Source: Owenia fusiformis
Taxonomy: Eukaryota; Annelida; Polychaeta; Sabellida; Oweniidae
Assembly: GCA_903813345.2 (NCBI GenBank)
Contig: CAIIXF020000005.1
Coordinates: 18,231,375 to 18,295,374, forward strand
Reading direction: 5' to 3'
Length of the DNA: 64,000 nt
Made by a program: the position numbers and the translations under genes. The notes below the pieces were generated by a model. That model saw only the letters and a list, made by a program, of their open reading frames with translations, had not been told where the DNA came from and did no database searches. Positions 56,301-63,237 of the stretch are shown here, piece after piece. Position 1 is the first letter of the stretch; each line of letters opens with the position of its first letter.

Positions 56301-58473
56301 AGTAAAGGGGAGGTTTTAGGCTCAATAGTAATTTTTTGAAATCAAGTAAGAAAACATATTTCCTTTGCCTATACATGTATTTCTTAAGTAAACTGAGTAT
56401 CTAGTATGAATTGTATAAATCTGGTCTAATACGCATATGTACCATTTCTTTTGAACAAATATGGAAAATTGAACTGAATTAAAATATGGAGCATACTTAT
56501 ATGATATAGATGGTCAGTAATAATACTAAAACTTACCACAAGCTAAAAGAGGTTGATACACATTCCAATTCTTTGTTGTTAGTGGTGGGCACATTTTCAC
56601 CACTAGAGGGGGCTGTGCTGCCCCATTCAAAAATCCTGTGAGCATGAACCGTAGCATCACTCCATGTTTAGCAGTGCCCGATTGATACTCCTTGACAAAC
56701 TGTTGGGCCTGCCCGATTTGGTCAGCGAGACACTGTTTGGGGTGGGGCACTGTGGAGGTAAAGGGGAGGGGGGACTCAGGAGGGGGGTCAGATGGGAAGG
56801 TGAAAGCAACATCAGACAGACCAGGGGTATAGAGTGGAGATAGCAGCTGCTGTTGTGTGGAATTGGATGACGTATTCTGAATGCAGAAAAAGTACAAAAA
56901 GTTTTAACAGAGAATCAGTGAGTGACTTTTCCAAAAACAGCATTTTGAGGTATCATATTTAGGATTTTACGATTACATGGGTTATGATAGTAGTTGTTTG
57001 CAATATGTAAACTCCTACATCCCGCTTGCTTTAGTCATCATACTTAAATCAATTTTAATATATTCGACTGTACTGTACACATACAAACCTTCAATGCATG
57101 CACATGTAGTAAGAGAACTTGTTTATACCATATGATGAAGCTTACCATGTAATCAACCGTCTTTATCTCCCATAGTAATACCCTACTATCACTCATGATT
57201 AGTACAACCTTGTTCTCTGTGACTGGGCACGCAGCAATGTTTAACACCTTGTTATTCTTGGTGACCCTCATGTTGTCTGACTGGCACCTAAGGTCATACG
57301 TCACATCCTGGCTTTGGTGTATAGGGCTGTCATCTAAAAAAAATAAAAACAAAAGATTATTTTACATTCAAGTTTGAATTCTGCATGTATAGTCGGATAT
57401 TGAAGATGCTCAACCATAGAAACAAGAATACCAATATCTGTGTGCTTATGTAAGATAAATAAATCAAAAATTGGGATCGCAATCATTTGAGTGGGTATCT
57501 AATATTTTCAAAATGGTAAATGACAACACGGTAAGAATTCCTTGATTTCCTAATATTCTGATGTGATATACATGTAGGATATGATATGTAGGAGCTGTAT
57601 ATTTCAAGAAGGAGACTAAACTGACTAAAATTGTGTCTATATTGGTAGATAGCGCGACATATACAAACTCATGACAACTGAGAAAATATCTTTTTGTTAA
57701 ACTAGTCTTTCTTTCAGACAAATATAAGACAAAGGAAAATGAGGAAACATACCTAGAGACGCCATTGATCCTATAGAACTTCTTGTGTCTACTTCTGCTG
57801 GGCTTGCAGATGGCTTGTTGGCATGACGACGTACACGGACACTGATACTGGCATTCTCATGAAGACATATCAGAGCATCACGTTGCCATAGAGGAATCAG
57901 CTGAAGTAAAACAGGAAATATTTGGAAGTGATGTCAATATCCTAGAATAATGCCATACAGGGAAGGAATAAATGTATGAAAGACATTTATATATATAAAT
58001 GTGCCTTCATTTCAAATGCCATATTTCAAAATCATAAAAATGTGAATATAAAACAAAGGCATGAATGTGATAAAACGACACCATCAGGTAGTACTTGTAA
58101 ATAGTTACAAAAATGTAACAATTGTTACAGATGGCAAATGCCAACTGCTGGACCACCAAATGCCAGTCATAAAAATGAAGGCCATAACAATACGTAAAAA
58201 ATCTAGTTTAGAAAAATATTTCTGTAATTTATACAGAAGAGATGAAATAAAGTCGAAAAAAGTATGTACTTGTACTTAGTAACATAAATACTACCCACCT
58301 GCACAAAGGGGGAACCTGTGCGTTCAATTGGGATGATTCCTACTGTCTGGTTTATATCAAGGTCAAGGATGAGGATTTCTCTTGGATACATTAAGATGAG
58401 ATGGTTCCTACATGCCTCATGGAATGCTAACTGTACACAGTCATTCAACATAACAGAGTCCTCCTCTGGGGAC
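23241..58473 (-). CDS. WDR11: WDR11 (WD repeat protein 11), internal 12 exons
   Basis: WDR11 is a large double beta-propeller WD40 protein of about 1,220 residues in vertebrates. It acts at the trans-Golgi/endosome in the FAM91A1-C17orf75 complex and in Hedgehog signalling. Twelve GT-AG exons join without a phase break, in transcript order: 58299-58473, 57753-57900, 57146-57333, 56537-56876, 36116-36200, 35333-35439, 34846-34918, 34421-34529, 33943-34076, 33023-33155, 23849-23955, 23241-23355. Together they give about 571 residues, roughly vertebrate residues 280-860. Diagnostic stretches are YPREILILDL, CPPLTTKN, EWSPSHNLKSL, NISAREHFVFTD and YNDGVDIWDTKE. No exon for the N-terminal 280 or C-terminal 360 residues was recognised; they would lie above 64000 and below 1. 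Introns of about 20 kb, 9 kb and over 23 kb hold other genes and transposons. Identity rests on family knowledge; the exon joins are read directly. Confidence 0.93.
23849..23955 (-). CDS. WDR11: WDR11 exon k
   Basis: It encodes GGMGSITCIAWKGDTMVLGD, then VDGNLNLWDLK, a classic WD blade. The intron before it is about 9 kb and holds the MFS transporter gene on the same strand. Confidence 0.92.
23960..25320. other. WDR11 intron, nothing recognised
   Basis: Intron j-k near exon k. It is AT-rich with no exon-like ORF, RNA gene or clear repeat pair. Confidence 0.5.
25327..25630 (-). mobile_element. tRNA-derived SINE (minus)
   Basis: Read on the minus strand, it opens with a tRNA-like head: box A TAGCTCTGCGGTAGCGC, then box B GGATTCGATCC (25569-25579). 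The body contains GTGCACATAAAAGAACACAGG and GGGGTTTCTGG. It matches the plus-strand SINE at 31641-31950. There is no CCA end or cloverleaf, so it is not a tRNA gene. Confidence 0.75.
25640..29300. other. WDR11 intron, mostly featureless
   Basis: No gene was recognised. Faint pearl-like core traces lie near 27930-28090 (CAGCCATATTGAAAA, GAGCAGGGGTTCTC). A local hairpin, ATAGCATACGG...CCGTATGCTAT, lies near 29145-29190 after the MFS stop. Confidence 0.45.
29310..30758 (-). CDS. Nodulin-like MFS transporter, intronless (482 aa)
   Basis: Single-exon multi-pass membrane protein of the major facilitator superfamily. The N-terminal half (LGWFLGGVVFGFNVYAISLK, then TELDYIASSGDWGECFQFPA and GIVIDKFGPK) resembles the nodulin-like/NFD4 subfamily. 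About twelve hydrophobic segments are visible, six before and six after a central charged loop of about 60 residues (around 205-265). The substrate cannot be inferred; plant relatives are tentatively linked to metal or nitrate transport and fungal Mch1 to monocarboxylates. Two ATGs start the frame (30758 and 30755). It lies in the 9-kb intron between WDR11 exons j and k, on the same strand. The lack of introns may mean retroposition, but no poly(A) tract or flanking direct repeat was seen. Confidence 0.8.
   Translation of the reverse strand: MMNSSKSRQLRKYFSLGAGILGWFLGGVVFGFNVYAISLKQTFNYTQTELDYIASSGDWGECFQFPAGIVIDKFGPKVTCSISLIVTTMGFLLMWMATAFRIFFSSKSWLVCAFYFLTGFGPTFLVIPSMVVNCKNFDKKHLGKVLSLLSGTFGVSPAIIIVLYEGLFVQGHFEDAENQKLGEFMMMLAVLSACISVFCVVMLKTVPEDTPYDVIEQSGEAMNKTNDIHKNKNMEIHKNINDRTALVPEKTTKQIPKDMNCWQIIKTPQFYYVFLICLIIMGICISVVNNLTIIVESAQIDVNQITFTLIIPIFAVISRLFVGVLPDYIFQKWPFIPKSSILLFSCILTCISQMIFIVFNGSLIGLICASVMVALAYGVLFVHISIITINLFGLQYCGQNCGLVFLSNGFGLVLFQKLFALNYETNSPPGSHSCFGDLCTKWFFVLTSSLSFCAVFLNFCLMKIERDLHLQHDESQASSHQK
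31290..31610. repeat. Dispersed direct repeat, copy 1 (upstream of MFS gene)
   Basis: Shared words such as AATGGTAGATTTCTT, TGTAGTA and CAATAGCTTTACAAGGA match 53080-53420 in the same orientation. It lies 0.5-0.85 kb upstream of the MFS start. Confidence 0.5.
31641..31950 (+). mobile_element. tRNA-derived SINE (plus)
   Basis: It has box A TGGCTCAGTGG (31650-31660) and box B GGTTCGATTCC (31694-31704). The body includes GTGCACATAAAAGAACACAG and CTCCTCCAAGGAGGGGCTTC, and a TAA-repeat tail lies near 31938-31950. It is the same family as 25327-25630. Confidence 0.8.
32005..32500 (+). mobile_element. pearl-like element, variant subfamily
   Basis: About three core units of 130 bp use GGCCATCTTGAAAA and TATAAAATTTGAACCAAATC. 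They are followed by a CGGA microsatellite (32420-32455) and the tail CTCGAACTTCGTTCGGTGAGATAATT. It is a related but distinct subfamily, sitting just 3' of a SINE. Confidence 0.7.
33023..33155 (-). CDS. WDR11: WDR11 exon j
   Basis: It encodes SNISAREHFVFTDADGLLYH, then VEGNMIKDGSKIPPD, nearly identical to the family consensus. Its acceptor, TTTGTAG|ATCTGA, is repeated many times in the adjoining minisatellite. The donor is GAT|GTAAGT, in phase 0. Confidence 0.92.
33156..33470. repeat. Minisatellite at the WDR11 exon j acceptor
   Basis: The unit is about 25 bp, with shorter 17-bp variants: ACAAATAAATGTTAAACTC followed by AGATCT. It starts exactly at the 3' splice site; the minus-strand unit reads ATTTATTTGTAG|ATCTGAG, i.e. 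acceptor plus first exon bases. Decayed units continue to about 33920. Confidence 0.85.
33637..33668. repeat. Perfect 15-bp stem hairpin in a WDR11 intron
   Basis: ATGGGCTTTCAAGAG, a two-base loop AC, then CTCTTGAAAGCCCAT. No mismatch. Confidence 0.85.
33943..34076 (-). CDS. WDR11: WDR11 exon i
   Basis: It starts with EWSPSHNLKSLKKR, a WDR11 hallmark, followed by a Ser/Thr-rich disordered linker. The donor is GCCAG|GTAATG. The following intron is mostly minisatellite. Confidence 0.9.
34421..34529 (-). CDS. WDR11: WDR11 exon h
   Basis: It encodes QYFVVLFKEKPLELWDLRSG, then LLREMPKNFPHVTAL, close to the family's KPLELWDVRTCTLLREMSKNF. The acceptor ends TTTGCAG and the donor is CTG|GTGGGT, in phase 0. 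Confidence 0.9.
34846..34918 (-). CDS. WDR11: WDR11 exon g (73 nt micro-exon)
   Basis: This short exon was found because exons f and h do not join in phase without it. It encodes GKTTHFRQNRDEESPIEMVR and then VSHLK, matching the family's SAIEMIKVSHLK. It lies between ATTTATAG and AA|GTGAG. Confidence 0.88.
35198..35233. repeat. Perfect 14-bp stem hairpin in a WDR11 intron
   Basis: ATGAGTCGGGATAT, an eight-base loop, then ATATCCCGACTCAT. It lies 100 bp from exon f, in the intron after it. Confidence 0.85.
35333..35439 (-). CDS. WDR11: WDR11 exon f
   Basis: The exon encodes GIEWVSLHGFLTYAF, then KNELIMLDTLTG, matching the family's KGIEWTSL and RNELQLVDLPTG. Acceptor TTGTAG and donor ACAG|GTTAG fit phases 1 and 1. 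Confidence 0.9.
35941..36106. mobile_element. 166-bp MITE beside a WDR11 splice donor
   Basis: It belongs to the same family as 10391-10561, in the opposite orientation, with ends CAGGAACGAAGCCAGC and inverted CAGCCCCCTAGCCAGG. A TTTCC duplication flanks it (35936-35940, 36107-36111). It starts nine bases inside the intron after exon e. Confidence 0.7.
36116..36200 (-). CDS. WDR11: WDR11 exon e
   Basis: It encodes TNSGSVQVFNLTSGQLVREY and completes the split Gly codon of exon d. Its donor CAG|GTAAGG lies nine bases from the end of a 166-bp MITE inserted in the following intron. Confidence 0.9.
36275..37003. mobile_element. 730-bp palindromic element, copy A
   Basis: Left arm 36275-36640 and right arm 36645-37003 are inverted copies with tips AAAGGAGTAGTATCGATATG and inverted AAAGGAGTGGTATCGATATG. 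The arms contain TGTTGGAACAAAATAGCATA and AATATTATAGTTATACAAA. There is no ORF, so this is a foldback or MITE-type element. Confidence 0.75.
37036..37656 (+). mobile_element. Tc1/mariner-like element, degenerate
   Basis: TA-flanked ends CAGGGTGGGCCAAAAAAATG and inverted CAGTGTGGGCCAAAAAAACG. The plus strand near 37280-37340 keeps a transposase scar, SPDANPSEYRVWEGLQE, aligned to the PDLNPxDY motif with the third catalytic Asp. The rest is deleted or frameshifted. Confidence 0.75.
38325..38465 (+). repeat. Single pearl-variant core unit upstream of the lectin gene
   Basis: One core unit (ATGGTAGCCATTTC, TTGAGCAGAGGTGC, TTGAACCAAATTC) ends about 175 bp before the lectin ATG, so this repeat forms part of the proximal promoter region. 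Confidence 0.45.
38639..39762 (+). CDS. Secreted C-type lectin (197 aa, three exons)
   Basis: Exons 38639-38756, 39070-39285 and 39503-39762 join in phase to give 197 residues. The start MKLFIIVILSVKICLTDC is a signal peptide; a short Thr/Glu-rich linker follows. The lectin domain runs from about residue 59 (CPYGFIHN) to the C-terminus. It has six cysteines, DLWTGGN in the WIGG position, EPSN in the EPN (mannose-type) position and RWNDARC as the WND calcium site. It is therefore probably a calcium-dependent, soluble carbohydrate-binding protein, as in invertebrate immunity. An AATAAA lies at 39768-39773, six bases past the stop, and another near 39875. It lies inside the 20-kb WDR11 intron on the opposite strand. 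Confidence 0.88.
40056..42370 (-). mobile_element. mariner-like element with nested pearl-like insertion
   Basis: The ends CAGGGTGATCATTAAGTTCT and inverted CGGGTGATCACTAAGTTCTG are flanked by TA. The minus strand at 40515-40706 encodes a decayed mariner fragment (TAHTLLEELGFRQVV then NSPYT). A pearl-like element occupies 40965-41931. A small inverted repeat (41985-42060 against 42240-42318) lies near the right end. Confidence 0.65.
40965..41931 (+). mobile_element. Full-length pearl-like element inside a mariner-like element
   Basis: It has the same head (ACAACGGCAACGCCAAAGC) and four core units of about 140 bp (41040-41570). The unique body and a short GGAC run (41874-41888) follow, then the tail CCGAACTTCGTTCGATGGGATAATT. 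It lies within the mariner-type terminal repeats at 40056 and 42370. Confidence 0.75.
42373..44870. other. WDR11 intron, nothing recognised
   Basis: No gene was recognised. About 42930-43180 holds GGCC-rich decayed repeat resembling the hAT-like MITE of SDR copy 2 intron 1, and a pearl-head fragment lies near 44074. Confidence 0.45.
44880..45340 (+). mobile_element. Degenerate pearl-like core
   Basis: One old core unit (AAAATGGCAGATATTTTCAAAA, ATCAAATATGGACAAAATTGC) and part of the unique body are recognisable. A head-like fragment (AGCGCCAGGGCGTAGCAAATCC) lies separately at 44074-44100. No microsatellite or tail survives. Confidence 0.45.
45417..46965. mobile_element. Palindromic element, copy B (interrupted)
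   Basis: It is homologous to 36275-37003 along both arms (tip AAAGGATTGGTATCGATATG). It is split at about 45499-46364 by a Helentron-like element and loses its right tip where the next pearl-type repeat starts. Confidence 0.7.
45499..46364 (+). mobile_element. Second Helentron-like family with GGCTCAC hairpin tail
   Basis: The element interrupts a palindromic repeat. It ends with a GGAC/ACGG run (46300-46327) and a perfect hairpin GGCTCAC-TGT-GTGAGCC (46346-46362). The head contains CCTATGCTCACACAG, an inverted match to the tail. There is no coding sequence. The architecture parallels the pearl-like family but the sequence is different. Confidence 0.55.
46985..47464 (+). mobile_element. pearl-like variant remnants, two tails
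   Basis: Degenerate core units lead to an ACGG-type run (47285-47325) and the tail CGAACTTCGTTCAGTAAGATAATT. About 90 bp later a second remnant ends CTTTATTCGATGGGATAATG. They truncate the right end of the palindromic element to the left. Confidence 0.55.
47465..51869. other. WDR11 intron, nothing convincing
   Basis: Open frames at 48760-49032 and 50234-50509 lack recognisable domains, splice context or homologues and look fortuitous. Poly-C/G runs and a partial hAT MITE end (50219-50237) are present. A duplicated segment of about 120 bp (GCAATTTTAGACTGTTAGAT...) lies near 50930-51050 and again near 51425-51545. Confidence 0.45.
51870..51965 (+). repeat. Dispersed repeat with ACTCTGCACGCAGSGT, copy 1
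   Basis: ACCCTTTGCATTCGTTCGAC...AGACTCTGCACGCAGCGTA. It is related in direct orientation to 55434-55511; the last part also occurs at 898-943. Confidence 0.55.
52015..52145. repeat. GC-rich hairpin with ~60-bp arms
   Basis: The inner stem GGCGCCCGGCCG plus TTGAGTATTTTGTTCA pairs with its inverse with one extra or mismatched base. The arms extend outwards through ACATTTG and GATTTTC with mismatches. It is much more GC-rich than its surroundings and lies just before the TTAA element. Confidence 0.8.
52333..52350. promoter_or_regulatory. Palindromic CRE-type site
   Basis: ATCAATGACGTCATTGAT is an exact 18-bp palindrome centred on TGACGTCA, the CREB/ATF consensus. It is most likely part of the TTAA element; a related ATCAATGACGTCAT lies near 54408 in the other arm. 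Confidence 0.35.
53080..53420. repeat. Dispersed direct repeat, copy 2
   Basis: It is homologous to 31290-31610 (AAATGGTAGATTTCTTCAAT, GCAATAGCTTTACAAGGAGA) and lies within the TTAA-flanked element. Confidence 0.5.
55434..55511 (+). repeat. 78-bp MITE-like repeat, copy 2
   Basis: The sequence begins ACCCTTTGCATTCG and ends CTCTGCACGCAGGGT (ACCCT/AGGGT tips). The tail GTTTAACTAGACTCTGC is shared with 898-943 upstream of SDR copy 1. Confidence 0.55.
55746..55990. mobile_element. hAT-like MITE (CAGTGGCGTAGCCAG)
   Basis: The ends CAGTGGCGTAGCCAG and CTGGCTACGCCTATG are the common hAT MITE termini, with poly-G and GTGCGATCG next to both. No clean 8-bp duplication was seen. A partial relative (CTCCTGGCTACGCCTATGG) lies at 50219-50237. 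Confidence 0.7.
55991..56530. other. WDR11 intron next to exon d, nothing recognised
   Basis: AT-rich, with no ORF and no repeat pair seen. Confidence 0.5.
56537..56876 (-). CDS. WDR11: WDR11 exon d
   Basis: This is the longest exon found. It holds a low-complexity Ser/Pro linker with SPLYTPG, then LRFMLTGFLNG and the near-invariant KMCPPLTTKNW. It ends one base into a Gly codon before GTAAGT. The next exon lies about 20 kb downstream, at 36200. Confidence 0.92.
57146..57333 (-). CDS. WDR11: WDR11 exon c
   Basis: It encodes the blade DVTYDLRCQSDNMRVTK, then VVLIMSDSRVLLWEIK, matching the family's TYDLRSQ and VSDGRVMIWELK stretches. The acceptor ends TTTTTAG and the donor is ATG|GTAAGC, in phase 0. 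Confidence 0.9.
57753..57900 (-). CDS. WDR11: WDR11 exon b
   Basis: The exon encodes LIPLWQRDALICLHENASIS, then a basic, serine-rich linker. The CLHEN stretch is typical of WDR11. It joins exon a in phase 0 and ends one base into a codon at CTAG|GTATGT. Confidence 0.9.
58299..58473 (-). CDS. WDR11: WDR11 exon a
   Basis: This exon encodes VMLNDCVQLAFHEACRNHL followed by MYPREILILDLDINQ and ends at CAG|GTGGGT. It begins with one base of a split codon after an acceptor ending TTTCTAG. A 92-bp tandem duplication covers this acceptor and the first 45 bases of the exon. It is the most 5' exon visible. Confidence 0.9.
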
Positions 58474-58612
58474 CTAGAAACAGAAGAAAATTCAACATTA
58501 CACATTATTGAATCACTGTCAACTGTACACAGTCATTCAGCATAACAGAGTCTTCCTCTGGGGATCTAGAAACAGAAGAAAATTCAACATTACACATTAT
58601 TGAATCACTGTC
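58429..58612. repeat. 92-bp tandem duplication over a WDR11 acceptor
   Basis: Units 58429-58520 and 58521-58612 differ at only a few bases. Each holds 45 bp of exon a, its AG acceptor and 47 bp of intron, so exon a has two adjacent acceptors (exon starts 58473 and 58565). Confidence 0.9.
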
Positions 58613-59936
58613 AAGCCTGCCATTGTATGATTGTTAAAAGAATATGTAGAAACAAAACATGATCTTTCAACACTTTACATAGTAATAACATATTGATGGG
58701 ATTTTTTCATTTAGATCCTCCTCAATAATGGTATCAAAAGGTCAACGTAACATTTTAGATTGGAATAAAGAAATATGGTACATGTGATACAATAATATCT
58801 CGTACAAGGATGTATATTTTCTTCATATTTAATACTTTAGTTTATTACTCTTATTTATGATCTAGGCAACAACCTATTTATAGGTAGACAAGCACGATAT
58901 TGATCTTACAATGTCAAATTCTCAGAACAGAGGTATGTTTATGAGAATATTAATGACATGAACACAAATCTGAAATGATGAATTAACCCTGGTTTACATC
59001 AACCTTTTTTGAAGACCAGGCAAAAGTAATATTTGGTCCAATCAAAGAATCTTCTCAAGACAAACAAAAAACTCTCAATGAAAATTTTCAATGGACAAAC
59101 AAGGCTTTAGATGTTAAAGCATTTGATTCAATGATGTTAGGATGGAATATGAATATTTTCCCATGGTATAATAATACAACATGTATTAATTTCAAATTGC
59201 CCAACCAATCAGATTGCTAGAAATGTCACATCATCATTAAATAAGTATGATGATATGCCGGTTCATGGATTTCCTGAGGTCATCTTTAAGTATACATCCT
59301 GGTTTAATTTGGTTAAAGGATACCTGCCATAAATAATCCAATTTTTTTTTATTCAATCTATAGTACTTTAAAATGTATTATAATCAATATTTGTTATTAT
59401 ATTATATAGAATAATTTATAATTTCATTATTTTACTTTATTATATATCATATTATATTGATTTTATATAGCGAAGCCACTCCAAAAAGAATTCAAGCAAT
59501 TTCAATCTCATTTTCACTAAGTAACAGGCTTTAAATCATTTTTTCAACACATCCTTATTTTATGACATGAAATATCAACACAAGAATTCAAACCACAATA
59601 GCGAGCAGTAAAGAAACAACATCTTAAAACTCAAAAAGAAATACTCAGCTTAACACGATGAAGGTAATTACTTGATTTATTGATTAATTCAAAAAGCATG
59701 TTCATTTTTTCCTTTGCTATTAAAGATTAGATACATATATATGTAAATCACGATCACGACCACGATCACGACCACGACCACGACCACGACCAGTATGACG
59801 ACTATATCCCACCGATGGTGTGATAAAAACTTGTTTTGATTGAAAAAGGGGATCCAATTTTTCAAAATAGAAAATAAGAATGACATTGATGTTGTGAGCA
59901 AACATACAAACAACCTTTGACTAATTATGTAAATTT
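58613..59936. other. Region between WDR11 exon a and the TLR repeat
   Basis: No WDR11 N-terminal exon was recognised on the minus strand. AT-rich, with the CACGAC microsatellite near its right end. Confidence 0.5.
59747..59792. repeat. Hexanucleotide microsatellite (CACGAC/CACGAT)
   Basis: About eight CACGAY hexamers. It explains poly-Val or Asp/His-type reading frames here, which are not genes. Confidence 0.85.
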
Positions 59937-60337
59937 GAGTAGGTAGTTACCAGTTTTACCACCAGGTGGCTCGTTTGGGTCAGATAGCATGGCAGGTATT
60001 GTAGAAAGTTCCTTTTAACTTAAATTACAACTGTTTTAGTGGTTCAGTATAACCCGTATGTATCTAAAAGGTGTGCAAATTAAAATATGTTCAGTAACAG
60101 AAAATGCTATCTGTCCAATACAAGAAAAGATATTTCAATTTTTGTGATTTTGTAACATGGGGTCAATGGGGAATCAACCCGAACTAGAAGTCACATTTTC
60201 AAAAAAAATTATTTTCAAAGTCGATAAACAATTTTCGAAACAATATTTCTAGATGTACTTTTACATGTAGATTTCAAATATGACATCAGTTTGAATTTTG
60301 AATATCTAACAATGTAAATCAAGATTGTTTGTACTTG
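59937..60337. repeat. Left arm of inverted repeat flanking the TLR gene
   Basis: About 400 bp (starting GAGTAGGTAGTTACCAG) match 63238-63638 in reverse complement with scattered substitutions and small indels. The arm ends about 137 bp before the TLR ATG, so it includes the presumed promoter region. Confidence 0.8.
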
Positions 60338-60473
60338 TATCTAGTCTATTACATTTTGATTACAATTTTTCAGAAGCTTTTACTCTCAACTAGTCACTAG
60401 TCTTTTGTCACTTTAACCAACATTTTAACATTTTTGATTACTCAAGTCAGAACTGAATGTATCAACGCTCCTC

Positions 60474-62955
60474 ATGAATTATATTTTCCAGATTCCAACA
60501 TGGTACATGTACATGATGATATTGTTTGGTCTAATTGGCAAGATACAAACACAAGGAACAAAGCATACAGGATCCAATGACACCAAGAGCAGATCTTCAT
60601 TGGATCAAGGAATAAGATCTAAGGATCGACCAACTGTTGTAAATAGGCCAATTCCAGAATTTTGCATGTGTGGCCTCAATAAATGTAACTGTGACTGTAA
60701 CGAATGCACAGAATCACAAAAGGCTCATTGGTCTTTGGAAGAATTACTGGAATTCCTACCACGCAATATTTCCAAGATATATTTAACAGACTTTAACTTT
60801 GGTGTTTTGCAGAATAATACATTTAAAGACTTCCCAGACTTATTTGACATAAAAATTACTTATAGTAATTTAACAGCAGTAGAAGTAAATGCTTTCGAAC
60901 ATTTGGATAAACTGTTAGATATAAGTATTGCTTTGGATCATAATGATCTTCAGCGAATTGAACCAGGAGCATTTAGATGTGGCAATGGTATACTACTTCT
61001 ATCAATGAACTATAATTATAATCTGGGAATTCAAAATACTCAAAACATTCTGAGTGATTTGGAGAATAAGCAAGTAAAATATATCCAAATGGATGGATGT
61101 GGTTTAGTCTTTGAAAAATTAGATGGAACATTTTTCAGACCATTGAAGGAATCCAATCTCACAACATTACACTTTCGAGGAAATATGATTAAGACATTGG
61201 CACCTGATGCCTTTGAACCAATTAAAGATCTGACATATTTATGGATTTCAAATTTTATGTATGTAAGCCCATCATCTTTCAAAATTTTACATAGTCTCAA
61301 ACATTTTCGATTATTTGGAGCAATTCGGAAACCAAGTATTAAGTCAATTCCACTTACACTTGAATTAAATGGCCTCCAAAATTTAGAGGTTCTTCAACTT
61401 GATCTATCTGATGCAGCCATGAAGTTACACATAAGCCAGTTAAGAAATCTTAAGAGATTAGGGTTAGTTGATGCTCAAGACTTTGAAGGTCATCGAAAAC
61501 AAGTACTTGAATTACTCAATAACTCAAAGTCACTTGCCCACGTGGACTTGTCTGGAAACCTTTTGTTTCAATACACAGACTATGAGCTATGCCAATTGTT
61601 TCAAAACAAGCAGCGTTTCACTGATCTGAGCCTCACTAGAAACTATTTATCTCATTTACCTGATTGTATGTTCCAAGGAATGTTCAACTTAAGAGTACTA
61701 CTCTTATTTAAAAACAGAATTATCACAATTCAAAGGGATTTGTTTAAAGACCTTCATAATCTGAGATGGTTGGATCTGTCAGAAAACTCAATAACATTCA
61801 TCAATCCCGATGACTTGGTCTCAATGCCAAACCTAGGACGATTGTATATAGACCAAAATAACTTTGAATGCAGCTGTGAATTAAAAGGCCTACGTGATGT
61901 ATTAAAAACAAAATTAGACGAGCCTGGAATTTCTCCTGGGAGAAGGGTGCTGCATGGGTACCGCTTTGAAACATGCAGTTTGCCAATATCACGCAAGCAT
62001 GAGTTTATTCATAACTTCACCACACCTTGGATTGAATGTAACGCTAGAATGGTTGTTATAGCATGCTCTGCAATGGGGAGTACTATTATATTCCTGGCTT
62101 TTTTAACAGCTGTTTTGTTAAGGTACTTTTGGAATGACATAAAGTACATCAAAATGGTGCGCAAAGCAAGAACACACGGGAGAAATGATCCAATACCAGA
62201 AGCTCCAAGAGAGGATGGTTTTACAATTGAGGATGATGCCTTTATCAGCTACCATAGTGATAAACAGTTGTGGATTGAACGAGATTTGTGCAGGGAGTTA
62301 GAAAATGGAGATGATATTAAGTTCACTCTGATGTATGATGATAGGATCATGCCTGGTGGCTCAATCTTTACATCACTAGGCAACGCCATCAACAGCTGTA
62401 GGAGGATTCTATTTGTGGTGAGTCGTGGATGGGTAGCAGATGCCATGAACCAGTTCGAGGTGAGTATATTATATACACTGTACTACAAGTATATGAATTT
62501 TCAAAAATTATTCGAATTAATTAAGATTCAATTTGAAAATAAATAAATGAAAAAGGTTCATGCTGCACTCACTTCAAACCATAGAAATTTAACCTGTATA
62601 TCTCTAGTTTGACCGAAGATATTACAGTTTCAACCTACACCTGCATTTTCTCACTACAAGTGTATTACTACATATTTTTGTCAAGGCTAAATCATCGTGA
62701 AAATTACAGATACATATGATCTGTTTTCTGGTACAACAGGTTGATATGGCCTTGGTGAAGATGCTAGATGACCACAGGGACATGATCATTGTGCTTCTCA
62801 TGGAACACATCCCTAAAACGGAGATGCCTGACAAGCTAAAAATGATGGTGAAACACAACACCTGCCTCAGGTGGAGTGACAATGAGAGACTACAGGCAAA
62901 GTTCTGGAGGGACCTAAAACTGGAACTGGGGAAACATCACTTGGAGAAAACATAA
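60474..62955 (+). CDS. Toll-like receptor, single cysteine-cluster type (733 aa)
   Basis: Exons 60474-62459 and 62740-62955 join in phase 0 (GAG|GTGAGT, ACAACAG|GTTGAT) to give 733 residues. A hydrophobic leader (MYMMILFGLIG) makes Met-12 or Met-14 possible alternative starts. A cysteine-rich N-terminal cap (CMCGLNKCNCDC) follows, then leucine-rich repeats to about residue 475 and one LRR C-terminal cap (NNFECSCEL...TCSLP). A transmembrane helix spans 526-550. The cytoplasmic TIR domain has box 1 DAFISY (588-593), a box 2 variant reading DDRIMPGG where RDxxPG is usual, and box 3 FW (717-718). A single intron cuts the TIR domain. It lies on the strand opposite WDR11, between 400-bp inverted repeats. 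The ligand is unknown. Confidence 0.92.
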
Positions 62956-63237
62956 AGCCACAGTATTAGGAAAACATTGTTAATTGGAGAATACATAAAG
63001 CTTGACCATAAATTCACACACACTGAGTTTGATACATTATGTCATTATTTATCAATTATATCACTGCTCAGTGTACGGGCAAACCCATGCGGGTGTATAT
63101 AGTTACATATGATTATATTATAACAATATGTCACAAACATAGTTCCAACATAGTTCTCTATTGTGAGAAAACTTACTCATACATAGCCACTTTTAAATAG
63201 TGTCTGGCTCTTTACAAGTATAATAGACGCGAATAGA

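Noticed and set aside
59689-59913. Poly-valine membrane-like peptide on the minus strand
   Set aside because: It is generated by the CACGAC microsatellite.
62249-62446. Minus-strand ORF within the TLR
   Set aside because: It is antisense to the TIR-coding exon and has no support of its own.
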